Source: Tetradesmus obliquus (lineage: Eukaryota > Chlorophyta > Chlorophyceae > Sphaeropleales > Scenedesmaceae). Taken from it: DNA of 64,000 bases. The stretch is from contig CP126194.1 of the NCBI GenBank assembly GCA_030272155.1, forward strand, positions 3,153,501 to 3,217,500, in the 5' to 3' direction. Positions 43,385-54,543 of the stretch are shown here, one piece after another (position 1 is the first letter of the stretch; the number at the start of each line of letters is the position of its first letter). The position numbers and the translations under genes are program-made. Under the pieces are notes generated by a model. That model made no database searches, had not been told where the DNA came from, and was given only the letters and a program-made list of their open reading frames with translations.

Positions 43385-46133
43385 TTGACGCCTGGAGTGG
43401 TGCCATAGCATTATGCCTGTTGCAGCTGTGAGCGAGCTGCGCTGTTCAGGCAGTGCTATGATGCCAGCTGCCGGCTGTGTTTTGTTTGACAGGATGGACT
43501 TTGAGGTGTAGCAGGTGTGCTGAAGTCGTGCATTGCTGCACAAGCAAGCATAGACCTTTGGGTGTGGTGCGCAATCGTACCAAGTGCACCACTGCAACCT
43601 CATTGGGGTGGCAGGTCGATGGTATTGTTGCTGGCGGTCGTCGCACAGTGCACAGACCAGCAACCCGGCCGCGACAGCAAGAATTGCTGCGGGCGCTGCT
43701 GCAGTTCTTGCGGCGATGTGATGAACGTATTGATCTCTCCTCAGTGCATGGGTGACCGGCTGTCAGAAGTCTGTCAGGCCCTGCTGTCAGAAGTCTGTCA
43801 GGCCCTGCTGATGCTGCAACGGCAGCAGAGTGATGGTCAGATGTGAAAAAAAACATGAAGTAGTGTCGTAGCAGAGTGACAGAGTCCGTGGCACGCTGTT
43901 GTGCTGCTGATCAGCTTGCCTGGTCGTGACACAGGCTGTGGCGGCCAATGTGTCATCAAGGCTGCCAGTGCCGTGGTGTGCAGTTGTACCTGTGGCGAGT
44001 GCAGCTGCTGCCTCATTCAAACAGCATGCTGTTGTTGTTGACAAAGGCTGCTGTTTGAGCACGTGCATATCTTTTCACCTCAGGCACACGACTGCGGCCA
44101 CTGTTTGGCATGCACTCCCACGGCCAGCTGCTGCTTTTGTTTGCACCCCAGGCAGTGCACCAGGTTCTTGCAGGTGCTCTGACATTGTATTGAGCACCAA
44201 CCTCAGGCTGCCGTCGGTAATGCTAGGCTGTGTGCCGAGCTTCACAGCACGGCTGTGGTGTCAGTCTGTGCACAATGCTACAGCTGTCTTGCTGCCTTCT
44301 GTGCAGTTGGCTGCAATAGTGCCACTGGTTGCAGCACGCTGGCTCCAGCAGGTACTTGCACCACATGCTGTTACGACAGAATGTGCAGCAGGTATGGTCG
44401 CTGCAGTGGATGCAGTGGATGCATGACAGGGATGCTGTCCAGCTGCGCTGTGATCGCGCCTTGCTGCTGTTGTGAAAATATATACGGCTTTGAAAGGCAC
44501 TCACTGGAGCAAGGCAGCCATGCATTGGGCTGTTGCGATGGGGCTGCTGCCATGTGCAAGTTGTCCTTGAAGACGCACGGCTGCTCTGTGTAATGTGGTA
44601 TGCATGTGCAGTCTTCATCCAGTTCAGTCAGGCCAAGCCTGCTTGTCCTGTAGCATTCAACTTTGCTGCGAAACGTGGCCCTTGCCAGCAAGTTGTTGTG
44701 TGTGCGGCATGCAACACGACTTGCGACATTTTTTCGGATCCAGGGGCGAGCCTGGTTGCTTGCTTGCGTGCACCGCTTTCTTGTGTGCGCCGCTTGGCAT
44801 AGGGTATGTGTGATAGTGTGACACCAAGTGTTGCCACATAATGGGTGGCGTGACGCCAATGCACTGGCTCATCGATGTCACAGCAGTTGCACATTCACTC
44901 GCCCTGTTACAGAGCGCAGCACTGCATCATGCTGAGGATGTTGGTATGCTGATGTCTGCTGTGCCACAGAGATGAAGTTGGCATCCTATGCTACTGTCTT
45001 TGGCCATGCCCAGCCTTTGCAAGCCTTGTCACGTTGGTGATGGCTGCTAGGCTACCAGCTGGACATGCAATTTTGTGACGTGAGCAGTGAACAGTGCAGT
45101 TTGAGTCACTGCTCCTGCCAGCAGTGCGTGCAAGCAATATTATGCTACTGCTGTGCACAGGTTGCTTGCAGTTTTTGCTTACTGCTGGTTGATGCCGCAG
45201 CTTAGCGCAGTGCTTTGTGCGTTGGCCACGCTTCTCCTTGGTGACACTGTGGGTAACATGACGCTTACAATTTCCGCCAAACCAGCAGCACTTAGCGCAT
45301 TCTCATGATAAGAAATGCATGTGAACGTAGGCACTGCCTACGTTTGCGGCCAATGCCTTGCAGCTCTGTTGTTCAACAAAGACCAGACCCAGAGGCCTCT
45401 TACAGCGCTTTGTGGTCAACAGCATCGTGTTCAACGTCAGCTGCAGTGTGGCAGGCCCTGGATATCCATGATTGATCAGCCACCATGTAAGGAAGCTTCT
45501 GCAGTCACTGCCACAGCATCACACGCAGCGCGAATCTATGGATGTGATGTCTCAAGCAGGCAGGCTGCCGCCGCTGCTGCTTCTGCGCAGTATGCAAAGC
45601 ACTGAATGGCCATGGCCTGGTCTAGCTAATCAACACAGCAAACACTATGCTCTTCACTTCGTTGATACAAACCAAGGCATGCTGCAAAGCACTTGAATTG
45701 CTGCGCGCCGTGCCGCAGAGCAGATCACACAGCAATGCAGCTGCAGCGCAGTCGGCCCACAGCAGCCTGACACGTACACAGAAAGCTGAACGCAATACCA
45801 GTACAAGCAGCAAATGCTGCAGCATCACCTACGGTGCCCTAGCTCGAACAATAAGCTGAGCAGCCGCAAGTCCTGCAGTCAGCGCAGCGCAACCTTGGTT
45901 GCTACAGCTACTGCACCAAACCGCGTGCTGCTTGTGAGACACTTCTGAAGCTTCTTGCCTGCAACTCATAGCAGCGCTGGTCTTCAACCAGTTGCAATAA
46001 CACTGAAGACAAGCTTGCAAGCTCGCACGGTATCAGCATCATCAACTGATCTGGCCTGTTGTGGCTCAAAGAAGTAGCACAACATACATACATGCATGCC
46101 GGGCCTCTTAAATCTGATATCACCACAGACTGT
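43385..46133. other. Long intergenic region, no supported gene
   Basis: About 2.7 kb between the stop codons of the BAT2_N gene (+) and SDH4 (-). Open frames on both strands are short and rich in Cys, His and Trp, and none splice into a recognisable product. A 24-bp tandem pair lies at 43761-43808. A transcribed non-coding RNA cannot be excluded from sequence alone. Confidence 0.45.
43761..43808. repeat. 24-bp direct tandem pair
   Basis: TGTCAGAAGTCTGTCAGGCC plus CTGC occurs twice in succession without visible differences, about 380 bp after the BAT2_N stop codon. Confidence 0.85.
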
Positions 46134-46172
46134 TGTCGGCTGCTTGCGCCGCAGCGTCTCAGTGAGGCCTTC
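46134..46172 (-). pseudogene. Partial duplicate of the SDH4 3' coding end
   Basis: Minus-strand reading gives GLTETLRRKQPT, matching the SDH4 C terminus GLTETVKTLWRKQPT except for a 9-bp gap and one further change. It lies about 40-80 bp beyond the SDH4 stop codon and has no splice signals of its own. It looks like a microduplication left in the 3' UTR. Confidence 0.7.
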
Positions 46173-46210
46173 GAAGGTTCAGGGCTCAACCCATAAAACA
46201 TTACACCCTG

Positions 46211-48191
46211 TCAGGCTGGTGTCGGCTGCTTGCGCCACAGCGTCTTTACTGTCTCTGTGAGGCCTGGGCCTGCCAGGTTGACCTTCATGATACCCAAGTA
46301 GGTCACCAGCGATGAGGCCAGAATGGCTGCGCGGACGGGGGCTGCGGGGCGCAGCGGCAAACAGCAACAGCAGCAACGGCAGCATGCAGTTGGCAGGACG
46401 CTGTGAGGGTAGGCACTGGTGCAACAAATCCTTGTGCAAAGGTCATGTTGTGCTGCAAATGGCAGGCACACCACAGGCCACGAGTTGGGGCTGCATACTC
46501 GCAGCAGCAGTCACAGAGCTGCTGCATGTGCCTGTACGCATTCAGCAGAAATGCACCTTGCTGGCTCACAGCATGCTTATGGAGATGAGTATGTTGCACC
46601 ACTCTTGAGGAGCAGGCCTTGAAGCAGCAACACATGCAGCAGCAGGTGCTGCCAGGAGCGCTGCTGTTGCCTTACCCCTGAAGCGTGTAGGGACGTAGTC
46701 AGTGACCAGTGCGTTGGTGGTTATCTGCATGTGCAGAGGGATGGCCAGGCTGAGAGTCCAGTCAGCAGCCTTCTGCATGGCGCTGTCCTGCAAGTGGTTA
46801 GTAAGCAGAAACAGGCAGCAAGCATGCAGATCGTCTCATCAGCGACATTGGAGGCTCAGCATTCTTGATGCGACGAAGCACTGCAGGCTGCGCGTGCTGT
46901 AGCAGCGCTTAACGATATGCTGAGTCTGAGCGCATAGCTGCTGCATTGTATGCATCACAGTATATGTAGTTGTTCCTGCTGTAGCACCATTCTCGAGGCA
47001 GGCAGCAGAATGAACACGAGCATGCACCATGTGACTGCGTGCAGCAGCCTGGCGCAGTTGCTCTGCCAGCTGCGCAGTCGGCTCAAGCATATGCGCAGCT
47101 CACCGTGCTGGACAGCACTGCTGCTGGGACGGCGGCTGCAGGCAGCACAGCAGTACAACGCAACAAAGCACGTACGCAGGCGTCTCTGGTCACCATGCGA
47201 CGGGCAAGCCCGCAACAGCGTGGGGTGGAGACAAGACATATGCCATCAACGCTGTATCATGGCCCATCCTGCTGGCAAGCATTGCAATAAGTTCGACATG
47301 ATTGATTTCATATTAAAGCGCATACACTTGGTGCATACCTGCCAGGGCATAGTTGCTCAGCTCATAGGCCTTGTTGAAGCCAGCAATATCAGCTGCAGGC
47401 ACAGCGGCAAGAGAGCAGCAGAACAGTCAGCACAAACGCAAGTTCTGGTGTGCAGCAGCATGTGGTTCTGTGCAGCAGCGTGCGCTGCTGCTGCACATGT
47501 GCTACTAGCATGCACTACACATGGCGTGAATGAAACGTCTATCAGCAACATACTGCAGGACACCTGCTGTGTAAGCTGGTGCACCCTCTGCTCCTGCTGC
47601 TGCTTCCGCACATCACGCATGCTCTCCTTCTGCTGCTTCATGTCACGCTTGGAACAGCAGAATGAGCTGCTTCACAGAGGCGCTGCTTCTTTGCATCCAT
47701 GATAATCCATGATAAGCACAGCGCTGCCAGCAGGCAAGACTGGCACAACAGTAGCACAGCCACAGCAGGCTGCTGCACTCTGAGAAGGCCTGCAAGCTCC
47801 AGCATCCCATGCAGAGCTCTGAAAAGCGCCCACCTGCAAGGATACGCTGCATGTTGCCGTTGAACAGAAGAACTCCGGGGCTGCAGTTGTTTCCGGGTGC
47901 CTGTTGTTTCACGACACGGCAGATCACAGCTCTCTTGGCAGCTTCCTCTTCCAGTGCAGTGCAGGATAACGCTGAAGACGGCTGATCAAAGCCCTGTTGT
48001 GGTCTGATCGTGCTGGCACTGGCTGAATGTCATCACAGTCATTCTTCATAACCATGCCGGTGAACCAAGTGAGCCAAAGTCAGGCTGCTCCCCGCCTGGC
48101 ATCAAAGGTGTCGACGTTGGAAAAGCATACCTTGAGGCGCGTGTGCTGAGCGAACTCTGTACTGAGGCTTGCTACCGACACCACCCAGCAT
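46211..48191 (-). CDS. SDH4: Succinate dehydrogenase membrane anchor, CybS/SDHD-type subunit 4 (complex II)
   Basis: Six small exons: 48191-48131, 47971-47834, 47392-47339, 47135-47104, 46787-46676 and 46341-46211. All phases agree, giving 175 residues. The core (ADIAGFNKAYELSNYALA, AVPAAVLSS, KAADWTLSLAIPLHMQITTN, LVTDYVP, AILASSLVTYLGIMKVN, VKTLWRKQ) follows the SDHD layout of three membrane helices: the haem b-ligating His in the LPLH-like motif, the DY pair of the quinone site, and the C-terminal LWR/K motif. It anchors complex II in the inner mitochondrial membrane and helps pass electrons to ubiquinone. The first about 65 residues would be the mitochondrial leader; they contain some acidic residues, so the first exon is the least certain part. 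The gene is head-to-head with SDH3. Confidence 0.82.
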
Positions 48192-48220
48192 CTGCCTGTG
48201 TTCGCTGCCGGTGAAACAGT
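48192..48220. promoter_or_regulatory. 29-bp gap between SDH4 and SDH3 start codons (bidirectional promoter zone)
   Basis: In the best models the two divergent ATGs are separated by 29 bp. Core promoter elements must therefore lie within the first exons or introns of one or both genes, or the true SDH4 first exon lies elsewhere. No TATA box is visible in the gap. Confidence 0.55.
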
Positions 48221-49672
48221 ATGCTGCGTTCAGGCAAGGCCCTGCAGCTGGTAGCTCGGCACGCACAGTTTGGCCACTTTGCGGAGGCGCTCGGCAGCAC
48301 CGGCTGGAACGCTTCTCAAATCAGGTGGGGCCCCACCTGCTGCCCTGCTGAGTGCTGCTGTGTGATGTCAAGCATGCAAGCACTTGAGCAAGCTGTCCTT
48401 GTGTAGTCAAATACTCCATTAAAGTATAGCTACCGATCTGTGGTGTTCAGACCAAGCTGCTGCCTCTGCTGTTGGTGGCGCTGTTGTGGGGTTTGCCCTG
48501 CAGGGGCCTAGGTGGCGACAAGGTGCCAGAGTACTGGGGCAAGCCATCACCCTACACCGAGGGCACAGCGTTCCTGGGCACACCCACAAACCATGACCAG
48601 GTGCGACACTGACAGTAGAGCAGAGCAGCTGCTAGTGGCGTAACTCGCGTCTGGTGTGAGGGGTGGTGTAGGCTGCACTGCAGGGCAGCACAGCTGTCGC
48701 TGGGGAAGTTTGAACACAGCAGTGGAGGCCAGTGGCAGCAACGGCATGGAGTGGTTTCTTGCAAACAAACGTATGCATGGACACTCTGCGGACACCAGCA
48801 GCCGAGTTGCTTTTGCGTGCGTTGCGTCAGTCATTGCGCCTGGGCTTCACTGCAGTGCTTCTGTGCTGAATGCCTTCATTAGCCATGCACCGATGCCACA
48901 TCACCTTGCTGACACCTACTCTGCTGCTGCTGCCGCCGCAGCTGATCAACAAGCGGCCGCTGTCCCCAGACGTGTTTGAGCTGGGCAGCATGACGCAGCC
49001 GCACTACAAGATGCCCTGGGGCGCCCTCAGCTCCATCGCCAACAGAGCAACAGGCGCAGCACTGTCAGCAGGTGGGCAGCAGCAGCAGCAGCAGCAGCAA
49101 CGCTGAAGCAGCATACTGCGATGCAGGCACCAGGTGCAGTTCAGCGTGCTGTAATGCACGTTCGGTGTGTCGCAGCGTGGCGGACGCATCCACTGCATGT
49201 GCACACAGCTGTGCGCGCGTTTGTGCATCCACCATGCCCATGCCACCTGCTCGTGGCCTCTCTGCATCTTCACCATCCCACACTCGCCTCCTCGCACTCC
49301 ACCGCGCTCTCACACTACACTACACACCCCAGTTCGCTTCGTTCGGCTGCTTACATGCCAAATGCAACTTCGCTGTCAACACCTGCAGGCTTTGCTGCTG
49401 CCGGCTACATCGCCCTCACCGGCGACCTGGCAGGCGCTCTCGCCTCCTTGAAGGCCAACTACCCGCTGCTGGTGTTCCCCACCAAGCTCATCATCAGCTT
49501 CCCGCTTGTGTACCACTACCTGGGAGGCATGCGGCACTTCATGTGGGACCTGCACAAGATCGGCAACCAGGCAGACAAGACGAGCCTGCTGGAGACGCCG
49601 CGGGTGGAGCAGTCGAGCCAGATACTGCTGGGGGCAAGTGTGGCGCTGAGTCTGCTGGCAGCCATCCTGTGA
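48221..49672 (+). CDS. SDH3: Succinate dehydrogenase cytochrome b subunit, SDHC-type subunit 3 (complex II)
   Basis: Four exons: 48221-48324, 48504-48600, 48942-49071 and 49389-49672, giving 204 residues. The ATG is fixed by an in-frame TGA 9 bp upstream and opens a typical mitochondrial leader (MLRSGKALQLVARHAQFG). SDHC signatures are NKRPLSPDVFEL, SSIANRATGAALSAG (Ser/Arg of the quinone site) and the haem-binding helix FPLVYHYLGGMRHFMWDL, followed by a last hydrophobic helix (LLGASVALSLLAAIL). With SDH4 it forms the membrane anchor of complex II, binding haem b and ubiquinone. The gene starts 29 bp from SDH4 on the other strand. A partial copy of its last exon lies immediately downstream. 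Confidence 0.93.
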
Positions 49673-49787
49673 GGCGATGTTGCTGTTGCATCCGACCTGC
49701 AGTGGGGCTAGCGCTGCTGCTATGGCCTGTGAGGCAGTGTTGGTGGATGCTGCAAGTTGCTTGTAGCTAGCAGCAGCTTGCAGGCAT

Positions 49788-49951
49788 GCAGGGTGCGCGT
49801 GGCGGCTGCAGTGTGGGAACTGCATAGGATCGGCAGCCAGGCTGACCATATGAGCTTATTGGAGACCTCTCCCCGCCCCCTGGTGGAGCAGTCGAGCCAG
49901 ATACTGCTGGGCGCGAGTGTGGCGTTGAGTCTGCTGGCAGCCATCCTGTGA
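49788..49951 (+). pseudogene. Tandem partial duplicate of the SDH3 last exon
   Basis: The frame VWELHRIGSQADHMSLLET then VEQSSQILLGASVALSLLAA repeats the SDH3 C terminus (MWDLHKIGNQADKTSLLET, VEQSSQILLGASVALSLLAA) and ends in TGA at the same place. It has lost the upstream membrane helix and carries a small insertion (SPRPL in place of PR). Downstream UTR sequence (GTTGGTGG.TGCTGCA, CTAGCAGC..CTTGCAGG) is also duplicated, at 49739-49800 and 50030-50070, so the unit is about 270-290 bp. There is no start or acceptor of its own. Confidence 0.85.
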
Positions 49952-50070
49952 ATGCGTTGGAGACCAGTTTGGCTGAGTCCAACTGAGCCGGCATGGTGCT
50001 AGTGCTGCTGCTCTTGCTTGTGAGTTCATGTTGGTGGGTGCTGCAGCTCGCTAGCAGCTTGCAGGAAGGG

Positions 50071-52017
50071 TGAAGCAGCAGCTGCTGCAATTGCACTGGT
50101 GGAGCCGGTGTGTGGTGTGCCATGACACCCAGCTTGACAACTTTAGTTTAGTGTAGGGAGGAGCTTTTTGTATACTACAAGCAAGCAAGGCTGTCGTTCT
50201 GCATCCGACGTTTGTTACGTTGTCTTGGTGCATGGCGGCTGTTGAAAGTGCCTGGCTGAGTTGACGCGCAAGGGCCATTGCGCCAGCGGGGCCTGTGGTC
50301 GGCCTCATATAGCGGGGTTGACGTCTTCAAGTCATGCATTTTGAAAGGAATGTGCCAGCGCACACTATGCAGGGAGTACGTCAGTGTATGCATGCGCTGT
50401 GTGTGCCTGCGTGTGCGGCTGTGCGCTGTTGTTGCACGGTCTGTTCCTGTCAACTTCCCAGGTATGGGTTGGCTGCCGCAGCACGGCGGCCGTGCCAGCC
50501 AAGCAGCCGGATTTGCTGCTGCATTATGTTGGCAAGAAATTTAGCCCGAGTCTTTCTGTAATTGGTAATTACTGTCCTCACCTGCACTCTACATATGTGC
50601 TACGTAGTGTACAGGGTTGATTGTAGTGGTTTTGTCCGAATGGCGGGCTTACCAAGTGTTTAAGTGACAAAAAGGCCGATGTGATTAAGACGATCCGAAA
50701 TGTGCAGTACGTTCCACTAAGTCGCACATGTACAAGCACTTGCAGGCCCTTCTGCTGGCTGACACAGACGAAGATTAGAGATATGAGATGACACGTTGCG
50801 TGGCATTGGACAAAGAGGTAATGTTTATGGTCTCATCAGACTTCATCAACATATATTCAGGACTGTTTCAAAAGTTAAAACGTAAATGTTGTTTCAAGAC
50901 GCTGGAGAGGATGTGCGGCCTCAGAACGTTGGATGCCTGGTCCGCGTCTCGGGTTCAGCCGGGCATTTGATGATGGCCGGAGCTGCCTTGCACATTCGCT
51001 ACGAACACGATTACAAAATCGACCCAAACTCAAACTGCTTCGACAATGTAAAAAAAAGTAACTGTTTAATGTTGCCCTGTTGCAAGTATGCTGGCCCAGC
51101 ACGCCTGACAACAGCCTGTTGCTGCACACCACAGGCATTCATCGACCAGATTTAACACTTGCCTCACATGCAACAAGTTGAAATAGGTCTGTCCCACTCA
51201 GAGATTTAAATGCAGCGCGCCACAACAAAATATGCATGCAACTGACTGTGCATGAGCTCCCCGGCAAGCTGCAGCACGACATGCACTGCCGCGCCAGGCA
51301 TCATCGACCCCTGACAAGCGTACACCAAGCAATGCACGCATCACAGCACACCATCAGCCACGCATATGCACCACATGAACCAATGCCGGCCTTCGTAACA
51401 TTGGTAATGCGCATGGCCCAAGCACACCCCACCAGCTCCCAACCGCACGTGGCAGTGTTAACCTGATCAACATGCATCGCAGCATGCTACGCGAATACAA
51501 ACACAACAGATGCCCCTATGCAAAGCACAACACGGTCACGGCTGCAGCTGCAACTGAGCAAGCAGCAGTGCAGACCACCGCAGCCACAGCTGCACCTCCC
51601 AAGCAGTCAATGTCAACTCCAGCCATCACATGCAGCACATCATGCACTGCACAAGGTGGCACCTATTCCAACCACAACAATCTTCCACCCATCCACCCGC
51701 CAGCCTCCATGCACCATGCACCCCGCTCCCCACCACCACACAGCACCATTCTTCCGTGCCCACTCTCGCAGGCCATGTATGGTGCACCCACACATGCATT
51801 GCTCGCCATGTAAGTGCACACACTGCAGCAGCTATGCACCTCGCCAACTCCGCAGCAGCTGCAACCCGGCACCGCTCCATGCTATGTTGCACGCTGTCAA
51901 TGCATAGCAACGCCATGCAGCAGCCTTGGCAGCTGCACGTGACAGCTTGGTGGGTCTTAACTGCATCGCCAACACAGCTCAACTCGCCGAGCTCAACTCA
52001 GCTGAGCTCAGTTGAGC
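50071..52017. other. Convergent intergenic region, no supported gene
   Basis: About 1.95 kb between SDH3 (+) and the DDT-domain gene (-). Open frames are short. GC content drops near 50800-51200. A run of CAGCTGAGCTC-like palindromic steps (51983-52024) lies right at the DDT-gene stop codon. Nothing else is recognised. Confidence 0.5.
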
Positions 52018-52145
52018 TCAGCTGAGCAGCGAGTCAGTGTCCAGCAGCAGCCCATCCTGCGCATTGGGCCCACCCTGCTGCTGCATACCAGGCCAGCCGC
52101 CCTGCTGCATCTGCTGCATCATCTGCTGCTGCTGCTGCGGCCGCA

Positions 52146-52177
<32 letters not shown>

Positions 52178-54324
52178 GCCGCATACATGGCAGCAGCAGC
52201 GTTCTGCTGCCCACCTGGCGCGCTAACTCCGCCGGGGCCTACAGCTGACATGCCAGGGCCCAGTGCTGCTAAACCTCCAGCAGGGTTGCCACCTGGCATC
52301 TGCATTCCAGGCCTACCGCCTGCACCAGCAGCAGGGTTGCCACCCGGCTGCACTCCAGTGAACAGGCTGGGCACACCACCCTGAGCACCACCACCCTGCA
52401 TTACGCCCTGTGGCTGCTGCTGCTGCTGCTGCCCGGGGTAGCCGCCAGCATACTGCTGCTGCTGCTGCTGCTGGCGCTGCATCTGTTGCTGCTGCTGCTG
52501 CAGTTGCTGCTGCTGTTGCAGTTGCTGCTGCTGCAGCTGCTGCTGATGCAGCTGCTGCTGGTGCATCTGCATCTGCTGCTGCTGTTGGTGCTGCTGCATC
52601 ATGTTCTGCTGCGGCCGCTGCATGCCCATCTGCTGCTGCTGCTGTTGCTGTTGCTGCTGCAGTTGTGCCATCCGCTGCTGCGCAAGTGTGCGCATCATCT
52701 GCACGCGCTGCTGCTCTGGCATGTTGGACAGCGTGATCCTGTCTTGCGGTGTCAAGCTTGCCAGCACTTGGGTGTAGATCTCCTGAGGAGGCTGGGGGCC
52801 AGCAGGCATCCCGCCCATCTGCGGCGGCTGCAGCTGCTGCGGCGCCCCGCGGCCCTGCTGCTGCTGCATCTGCTGCAGCATCTGTTGCTGCTGCGGCTGC
52901 TTGCAGAGAAGAAGAAACAAAGCAAGCAGGCAGACGGACGCAGCAGGATGTCAGCAACTGTGCAAATGGAGAAGTACATCAACATCAGCGACGATGACTA
53001 TAACGACAAAAGCAAGGTGTTTGAACAATTTACAGTCGTCCATACAGAATCACAGCAAGAGGCCACTGACCGACTCAGCAGCATGAGACACATGTGTAAG
53101 CAGCCTGACTGCAGCCAGCTCCCACTGACTCCACTGCAGCCCCACTTCTGCCACGCCACCCACCTGCATTCCTGGCCGCTGCAGCTGCCCGTACATGCCG
53201 CCCGCCTGCTGCTGCTGCGCCATCAGCTGCTGCTGCAGCAGCTGCTGCGGGTTGCCAGGCCGCCCAGCCATGCCCTGCATCCCCGGCCCACCATACCCTG
53301 GCATTCCTGGCCGGCCGCCAGCCATACCATAAGCCCCTGGACCCCCTGACCCCGGGCCTCCAACACCCGCAGGGAAGCCTCCAATGCCCCTCCCCATGCC
53401 GCCCATTGCCATGCCGTGGCCCTGCCCTGCCCGCTGCTGCTCCGCGGGCTCCTCGACTTTTTGCTTCTTGGCGCCTCCGCGGGCCCTTCCGCGGCCCTTG
53501 GCTCGCTTCACGCGCCGCATCTCCCAGTCGTCGCTGTCGCCGGAGTCGCTGCTGCTGGAATCGTTAAAGTCGGAGTCAGCCTCGATGTTGTATTCGGCGT
53601 CTTCGTCGCTGTAGTCCGGGCCGCGCTTCTTCTTCCAGCCGCGGCGTTTCTTGACAGGCTTCTTCTTCTTCTTAGGCTCCTGCTGCTGCTGCTGCTGCTG
53701 GGCCAGCGCCGCAGCCTGCTGCTGCTGCTGCATCGCCAGGCAGCGCGGCAGGTTCATCTGCGCGACCTGCAGCTGCTGCTCCGGCGGCATTGACAGCAGC
53801 TGCTGCGCCTGCTGAGGGTTCAGGAACTGCAGGAAGACCTGGATGGGGTTCTGCCCGGCAGCAGCAGCAGCAGCAGGCGCAGATTGCGGCAGCTGACCTG
53901 GCATGCCTTGCTGCGCTGCGGGCATACCTGGCCGCACGCCTGGCGGCACTCCCGCTGCTGCTGCTGCTGCTGGCACCGCACTGGCCATACCCCCTGCAGC
54001 CCCCACGCCACCTGGCGCTGCTGCTGCACCAGCAGCAGCAGCAGCAGCAGAAGGTGCAGGTGCTGCGCGCGGAGGCCGCACTGTTGCAACCCCCACCACA
54101 GGTTCTACGCCATTGCGAGCCGCATTCACGAGCTTCTGAACGCTGCCGACCCCACACGGCGCAGGCCGATACACGCGCTGGCCGCGCGGCACTAGCACGC
54201 CATCCAACGGACTCCAGCCAATGCCATGCTGCGGCTTGCGGCCGCGCACTGTCGCTGCGCGCCGCGGCCGGCCCGTGCGCGTGAACTGCTGCGGCACTAC
54301 GACCAGGCCAGCTGCTGCAGCCGG

Positions 54325-54374
<50 letters not shown>

Positions 54375-54506
54375 CTGCGTGCATGCCGGCTGGGCGCTGC
54401 ATGCCGCCAAACGCACCGACACCTGCAACACCTGCAGGCATACTGCCAGACACCCCGCTGCTGCCAGCAGCAGGAAAGGCTCCCGGACCTGGTGGAACAT
54501 GCATTC

Positions 54507-54543
<37 letters not shown>

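Noticed and set aside
47550..47645. Charged minus-strand block KQQKESMRDVRKQQQEQ as an SDH4 exon
   Set aside because: No acceptor joins it in the phase left by exon 2 (phase 1) without a stop codon, and SDH4 is continuous without it.
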